DNA from: an uncultured Verrucomicrobiota bacterium
GTDB lineage: Bacteria > Verrucomicrobiota > Verrucomicrobiia > Limisphaerales > UBA9464
Direction: 5' to 3'
Assembly: GCA_903864375.1 (NCBI GenBank)
Contig: CAIPFS010000232.1
Span: 1 to 9,373, forward strand
Length of the DNA stretch: 9,373 nucleotides
Shown here: positions 5,639-9,373 of the stretch, in pieces
How the letters are laid out: each line of letters opens with the position of its first letter
Numbering within the stretch: the stretch's first letter is position 1
Translations under genes and position numbers: made by a program
Notes under the pieces: model-generated
What the model saw: only the letters and a program-made list of their open reading frames with translations
Database searches by the model: none
Told to the model about the DNA's origin: nothing

Positions 5639-6393
5639 AGCGTCTCCAATCATCCTCGCTCTGCCTGATGTTGTGTCTTCCGGTGGGCACTGCCTACGGT
5701 CAGGTCTTTGATTTTTCACCGGTTCAACCGTTGAATATCCCGGACTCCAACGAGTCGGGCACGTTTTCCCAGGGGACGATCGCATCCTCGGTTCCTGGAA
5801 CGGTGGGCCAAATCACCATCGATTTGAACCTCAAAGGAGTGACTCCTGCAGGTGGCTTTACCGGCGACCTGTACATCGCTCTTTACCACGGAGGAAAGGC
5901 GTCTGTTCTGTTAAATCGACCCGGTCGAGACGGAACGAATCCATTCGGTTACGACGACACTGGGGACCTGCATGTGACCCTGGATGATTCCGCCCTTCAT
6001 GACATTCACGTTTACCAAAATGTTACGGGTGCGCTGCCGCCCGCTGGACTGACCGGCCGATGGCAGCCGGATGGCCGGACGGCAAACTTGAATTCTGTGA
6101 TCAGTGCGGATGCCCGGACAGCGACGCTGAACCAGTTCGTTGGCACACCCATTCAAGGGGATTGGGTCTTGTTCATGGCTGATGTCAGTGGTGGAGGGAC
6201 GACACAATTAACAGGATGGACGCTCCATATCGTGGCTGTCCCCGAACCCAAAGCGATGGCACCTGGATTGGCCGGCCTGCTGGCGCTCTGGGCCTTTTCG
6301 CGGCGGATTCGATCCGGAAGCCAGACACGTGCCGTGACAGCCCGCCGGTGCCAAACCTCTGCAAATTCAGAACATCCCCTGCCCGCAGAATGA
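5635..6393 (+). CDS. Exported P-domain protein with PEP-CTERM sorting signal
   Basis: The frame is open further upstream, but GTG 5635 is chosen because it gives a normal signal peptide (MKRLQSSSLCLMLCLPVGTAYG, cleavage near residue 22) and a GTGA overlap with the preceding stop. The product has 252 residues. Residues about 33-200 match the proprotein convertase P-domain (beta sandwich): IPDSNESGTF, GDLYIALYH, VTLDDSALHDI and the closing GDWVLFMADVSGGG...LTGWTLHI. No protease domain accompanies it. A PEP-CTERM signal follows: VPEP at 202-205, a hydrophobic stretch at 208-221, then SRRIR at 222-226. Exosortase would be expected to process this in the inner membrane. A further 26 polar residues follow the basic cluster, more than is usual. 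The gene ends in ATGA, overlapping the kelch gene start. No exosortase gene is in the window. Confidence 0.87.
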   Translation: MKRLQSSSLCLMLCLPVGTAYGQVFDFSPVQPLNIPDSNESGTFSQGTIASSVPGTVGQITIDLNLKGVTPAGGFTGDLYIALYHGGKASVLLNRPGRDGTNPFGYDDTGDLHVTLDDSALHDIHVYQNVTGALPPAGLTGRWQPDGRTANLNSVISADARTATLNQFVGTPIQGDWVLFMADVSGGGTTQLTGWTLHIVAVPEPKAMAPGLAGLLALWAFSRRIRSGSQTRAVTARRCQTSANSEHPLPAE

Positions 6394-8237
6394 AACAGTC
6401 GCGACTCTTTTTTGTGAAACGGGTGGCCATTCCGGTCCTGTTGACGTCGCTGCTTTGGGTGTCGGTGCAGGCATCCCCGGTACCCGGAATCCTCCACTTT
6501 CAAGGGCGGGTCACCACCAACGGGGTCCCGTTTAATGGAACGGGTCAGTTTAAATTTGCCCTGGTCACGACCAATTCCGGTCCGGTGACGCTCTGGAGTC
6601 ACGACGGTTCCAGTGCGGTGGGAGGCGAGCCGACAGGTGCGGTGGCCCTTTCGATCGCTCGAGGCCTGTATTCGATTGGCCTCGGCGACACATCGGTGTC
6701 GGGCATGACACAGGCAATCAGTCCTTCCATTTTTACCAATAGCTCCGTCTGGCTTCGGGTTTGGTTCGACGACGGGGTCCACGGGTCGGAGTTGCTCGTT
6801 CCCGATGAGCGCATCGGGGCGGTCGCCTACGCCCTGGTTGCCTCGACGGTTCCTGATGGCTCGATTTCCGCCAAACAGCTGGGTTTGGACGCACTTCGCG
6901 CCGATCGAATTCAAGGCATCGTGAGCCCGGTCAATCTGCCTGCGGATGTTGCATTCAAGTCGCTCGATTTGCTGAGTCTAAGCAATCAATTGGTGCAGAG
7001 CTTCACTTCCAGTCTGCAAGACCTCAAAACCAGTCTTCTGGATCCCTCCAATCACGTGGCCAGTGGGGAAATTCCCGGGATTACTGTCGCCTCACCCGAT
7101 CCGGCGGATATTCAACTGCAGGGACGCGGATTTTTGCCGTTCTATCAACTGCCCGCACCCGATTGGATTGCTGGAAGCACCATCGGGGAGCCCGACCCCC
7201 GGTTTGATTTTGGAGGAGTCTGGACCGGGGACTCGTTCCTGGTTTGGGGAGGGAATCTGGGCGGGGTGAACAATTACTCGGGGCAGGGTGCCTCGTATTC
7301 TCCCGTTACGGATGCCTGGACTCCGGTCGGGGATACGGACAGCCCAAACCCTCGGGCTCGTCCGATGGTTGCCTGGACTGGATCCGATTTCATCGTGTGG
7401 GGTGGTTACAACCAGACGGGGTATCTGGGCTCCGGTGGAATTTATCGACCCTCCAGTGGCCAGTGGCACGCCACTTCGAGCACCAACGCTCCCACGGAGC
7501 GGGATCGTGCAGTGGCCGGATGGACCGGCTCCCGGTTCCTGATTTGGGGTGGAAGGAATTCCCACGGTCGCCAGTCCACGGGGGCACTTTACGACCCGGC
7601 TACCGATGTCTGGTCGCCACTGCTTTCCGACAATCAACCGGACGCCCGCTATAGTGCGGCGTCTGTGTTCACACCCAATCGGGTCTTTATCTGGGGTGGT
7701 GCAACGGTGGCATCCTCGGGCCCGGGAACCGGTGCCATTCTAAGTCTTGATGGCAGCGGTTTTCCCACCTCGTGGTCCGCAATGAGCACGGCGGGCGCTC
7801 CCGGAGCCCGAGTCGGCCATTCGGCGGTATGGACTGGAACCAAGCTGTTGATTTGGGGAGGGCAGAACTCTTCCAGCACCCCACTGGGAGACGGTGGGTG
7901 CTACGATCCGGTCGCGAATTCATGGACCGCCCTCAGCCTGTCCAATGCTCCATCGGCCCGGGGATATCATTCGGCCGTGTGGACGGGAACCGAGATGGTG
8001 GTTTTTGGCGGCCAATCGGGCTCCACCACCCTGGGAAACGGCGCCGCCTATGATCCCGTTCTCGGACGTTGGCGACCTCTGGTCAACGGCGGGCAACCCC
8101 AGTCCCGCACGGGTTCCCTCGGCGTATGGACCTCCAAGGAACTCCTGGTCTTCGGTGGTACGTCTTCGGGGACTCCCATCAACGCCCTCCAACGCGTCGT
8201 CCCCTCGTCGCCCTGGACTCTTTATCGAAAGCCTTAA
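6390..8237 (+). CDS. Exported kelch-repeat protein with N-terminal HFQGRV-type module
   Basis: ATG 6390 overlaps the previous stop (ATGA) and gives a clean signal peptide (basic n-region, VAIPVLLTSLLWVSVQA, cleavage near 28); upstream in-frame codons add 58 residues of no family likeness. The protein has 615 residues. Residues about 30-151 form a module (ILHFQGRV, GTGQFKFALV, LWSHDGS, LRVWFDDG, ERIGAVAYAL) that I recall from many verrucomicrobial secreted proteins, sometimes ahead of tail-like or collagen-like repeats. A Ser/Asp-rich linker at 152-270 contains short helices. From about 272 seven kelch motifs of the W-T-G...(W/F)-G-G type follow, near 275, 328, 377, 426, 480, 530 and 579, each about 50 residues, enough for a seven-bladed propeller. 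The fourth is diverged (FTPNRVFIWGG). The protein ends right after the propeller, with no sorting tail. Likely role: extracellular binding or scaffolding; no catalytic residues recognised. Confidence 0.88.
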   Translation: MKQSRLFFVKRVAIPVLLTSLLWVSVQASPVPGILHFQGRVTTNGVPFNGTGQFKFALVTTNSGPVTLWSHDGSSAVGGEPTGAVALSIARGLYSIGLGDTSVSGMTQAISPSIFTNSSVWLRVWFDDGVHGSELLVPDERIGAVAYALVASTVPDGSISAKQLGLDALRADRIQGIVSPVNLPADVAFKSLDLLSLSNQLVQSFTSSLQDLKTSLLDPSNHVASGEIPGITVASPDPADIQLQGRGFLPFYQLPAPDWIAGSTIGEPDPRFDFGGVWTGDSFLVWGGNLGGVNNYSGQGASYSPVTDAWTPVGDTDSPNPRARPMVAWTGSDFIVWGGYNQTGYLGSGGIYRPSSGQWHATSSTNAPTERDRAVAGWTGSRFLIWGGRNSHGRQSTGALYDPATDVWSPLLSDNQPDARYSAASVFTPNRVFIWGGATVASSGPGTGAILSLDGSGFPTSWSAMSTAGAPGARVGHSAVWTGTKLLIWGGQNSSSTPLGDGGCYDPVANSWTALSLSNAPSARGYHSAVWTGTEMVVFGGQSGSTTLGNGAAYDPVLGRWRPLVNGGQPQSRTGSLGVWTSKELLVFGGTSSGTPINALQRVVPSSPWTLYRKP

Positions 8238-8258
8238 CCTGACCGACCTGACGTCGCT

Positions 8259-9373
8259 ATGAAGTTTTTCCGTCCGAATCAATGGCTTCCCCTGATCTGG
8301 GTCCTGCTGGCCCTGCGGGTTAACGCGCAATGGAGCACCCAGAATCTGTCGCTCGTGGCGGGCTGGAACGCGGTGTACCTCCACGTGGACGTGACCAACG
8401 TCGCGCTCGACACCTGGATCGGTACAGACATCAACAATCCCATTGCCGAAATCTGGGAGTGGGTTCCGACCACTGGTTCAGCCCAGTTTGTTCAGGATCC
8501 TTCCATTCCGACCGGTACCAATAGCCAATGGATCAGTTGGAACCGCAACGGAGCTCCACTCACCGGATTGCAATACCTTCGGGGCAACGCCGCCTATCTG
8601 GTTCGAACCACCAAGGACTATCAATGGAGTCTCCTGGGTCAGCCCGTGGCACCGCATTATGTCTGGACGGGCACCGGGTTGAATTTCATTGGTTTTCCCA
8701 CGCCATCCAATCAGCCACCGACGTTCGATGCATTTTTGTCACCGGTTCCGAATTTTGCCGTCAATGCCGACATCTTTGCCTACCCCGGGGGCCCCTTGGG
8801 AGCCAACAATCCGCTTCAAGTCCTGGACCAAACCACACAGCCCGTCACGCGTGGGCAGGCATTCTGGTTGAGGGCACCTCAATTCAATAAATACTATGGG
8901 GCGGTTTCGGTCGATTTGGGAAGTGCGTCGCGGATCGATTTCGGTACCGACCTCGGTCAATACAGCTTTCGATTGGTCAATCTGGCGACCACCAACCTGA
9001 CGGTCACCCTGAACCTCCTGCCGTCCGACCTTCCCCCTGCTGGTCAAGCACCCATTGCCGGGGTGACTCCTCTTCTTTTGCGCGGATCGGTGAACCAGAC
9101 CAACCTGACCTATACCTACAGCAGTCTGTCGAGCCCAACCTCATTCACCCTGCCGCCCGCCGGTCAACCGGGATCCGATGTCGAAGTGGTGTTGGGCCTC
9201 AATCGATCGGCGATGAACGCCTACCCGGCGGGGTCGCAAGTCGCGGGAATCCTCCGGGTCACAGATAATCTGGGTTTTTCCCAAATCGATGTTCCGGTGT
9301 CGGCGGAAGCCGGGACCACCACGGGCCTTTGGGTTGGAACCGCCTTGATCAATCGGGTGCAGCAATACCTGAC
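8259..9373 (+). CDS. Large exported protein of the AGWNAVYLHVD type, 5' part
   Basis: The frame starts at ATG 8259, 21 bases after the kelch gene, and is still open at the window end, so 371 residues are visible and the rest is missing. A signal peptide (residues 1-23, cleavage in VNA-QW) is followed by LVAGWNAVYLHVD at 32-44. After that come beta-rich, Trp- and Asn-rich segments without cysteines: IWEWVP at 65, WISWNRNG at 91, YLVRTTKDYQW at 113 and NFIGFPTPS at 142. The visible part ends in GLWVGTALINRVQQY. I recall large verrucomicrobial proteins sharing the AGWN opening and the GLWVG segment, but know no function. No enzyme motif is visible. No Shine-Dalgarno precedes the start. Short spacing and the shared export signal place it in the same operon as the three upstream genes. 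Confidence 0.85.
   Translation, partial: MKFFRPNQWLPLIWVLLALRVNAQWSTQNLSLVAGWNAVYLHVDVTNVALDTWIGTDINNPIAEIWEWVPTTGSAQFVQDPSIPTGTNSQWISWNRNGAPLTGLQYLRGNAAYLVRTTKDYQWSLLGQPVAPHYVWTGTGLNFIGFPTPSNQPPTFDAFLSPVPNFAVNADIFAYPGGPLGANNPLQVLDQTTQPVTRGQAFWLRAPQFNKYYGAVSVDLGSASRIDFGTDLGQYSFRLVNLATTNLTVTLNLLPSDLPPAGQAPIAGVTPLLLRGSVNQTNLTYTYSSLSSPTSFTLPPAGQPGSDVEVVLGLNRSAMNAYPAGSQVAGILRVTDNLGFSQIDVPVSAEAGTTTGLWVGTALINRVQQYL

Noticed and set aside
6216..6389. 58-residue upstream extension of the kelch protein
   Set aside because: It overlaps the end of the P-domain gene, has no signal-like features and would bury the clear signal peptide that begins at ATG 6390.
6153..6914. 253-codon minus-strand frame across the P-domain/kelch gene junction
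   Set aside because: Arg/His/Gly-rich composition typical of antisense reading; it spans two well-supported plus-strand genes.
7201..8220. Direct DNA repeats in the kelch region as a possible mobile or CRISPR-like array
   Set aside because: The periodicity of about 150 bases is explained by protein-level kelch repeats; units are diverged and there are no spacers.

Overview
The window looks like a chromosomal segment of a Verrucomicrobiota bacterium, most likely of the Pedosphaera/Limisphaerales type. This rests on remembered family patterns, not a search: a small minus-strand coiled-coil protein beginning MKSSFELAMERL, C-terminal modules ending in RFYR, a VPEP (PEP-CTERM) sorting tail, an 'HFQGRV...QFKFAL' N-terminal module, and a secreted protein opening with 'AGWNAVYLHVD'. 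These are, in my memory, typical of large verrucomicrobial secretomes. Most starts lack a clear Shine-Dalgarno.

Positions 1-3872 hold four plus-strand metabolic and transport genes. First is the 3' part of a class I SAM-dependent methyltransferase, probably the C-terminal half of an ArsR-type regulator/methyltransferase fusion. Then come purC (SAICAR synthase), a cation diffusion facilitator whose GTG start overlaps the end of purC, and argG (argininosuccinate synthase). A 227-base leader with mutually exclusive GC hairpins separates the transporter from argG. No single pathway joins these genes; only purC and the transporter look physically coupled.

Positions 3873-4771 are a boundary. A non-coding stretch with a short 8-bp tandem repeat is followed by a small minus-strand coiled-coil gene with a plausible sigma-70-like promoter. 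An AT-rich upstream region follows; part of it is only about 25% G+C. A 19-codon mini-ORF behind a perfect Shine-Dalgarno lies on the opposite strand of that promoter.

Positions 4772-9373 are a plus-strand run of four predicted exported proteins: a cadherin/Ig-like protein, a P-domain protein with a PEP-CTERM tail, a seven-motif kelch protein, and a large partial protein running off the window. The first three are joined by 4-base stop/start overlaps (GTGA, then ATGA), and the fourth follows after 21 bases, so they are very probably one operon. No enzymatic catalytic site is visible in any of them. The cassette may be a surface or extracellular structural/adhesive set, and it is the part of the window most likely to be an undescribed functional unit.
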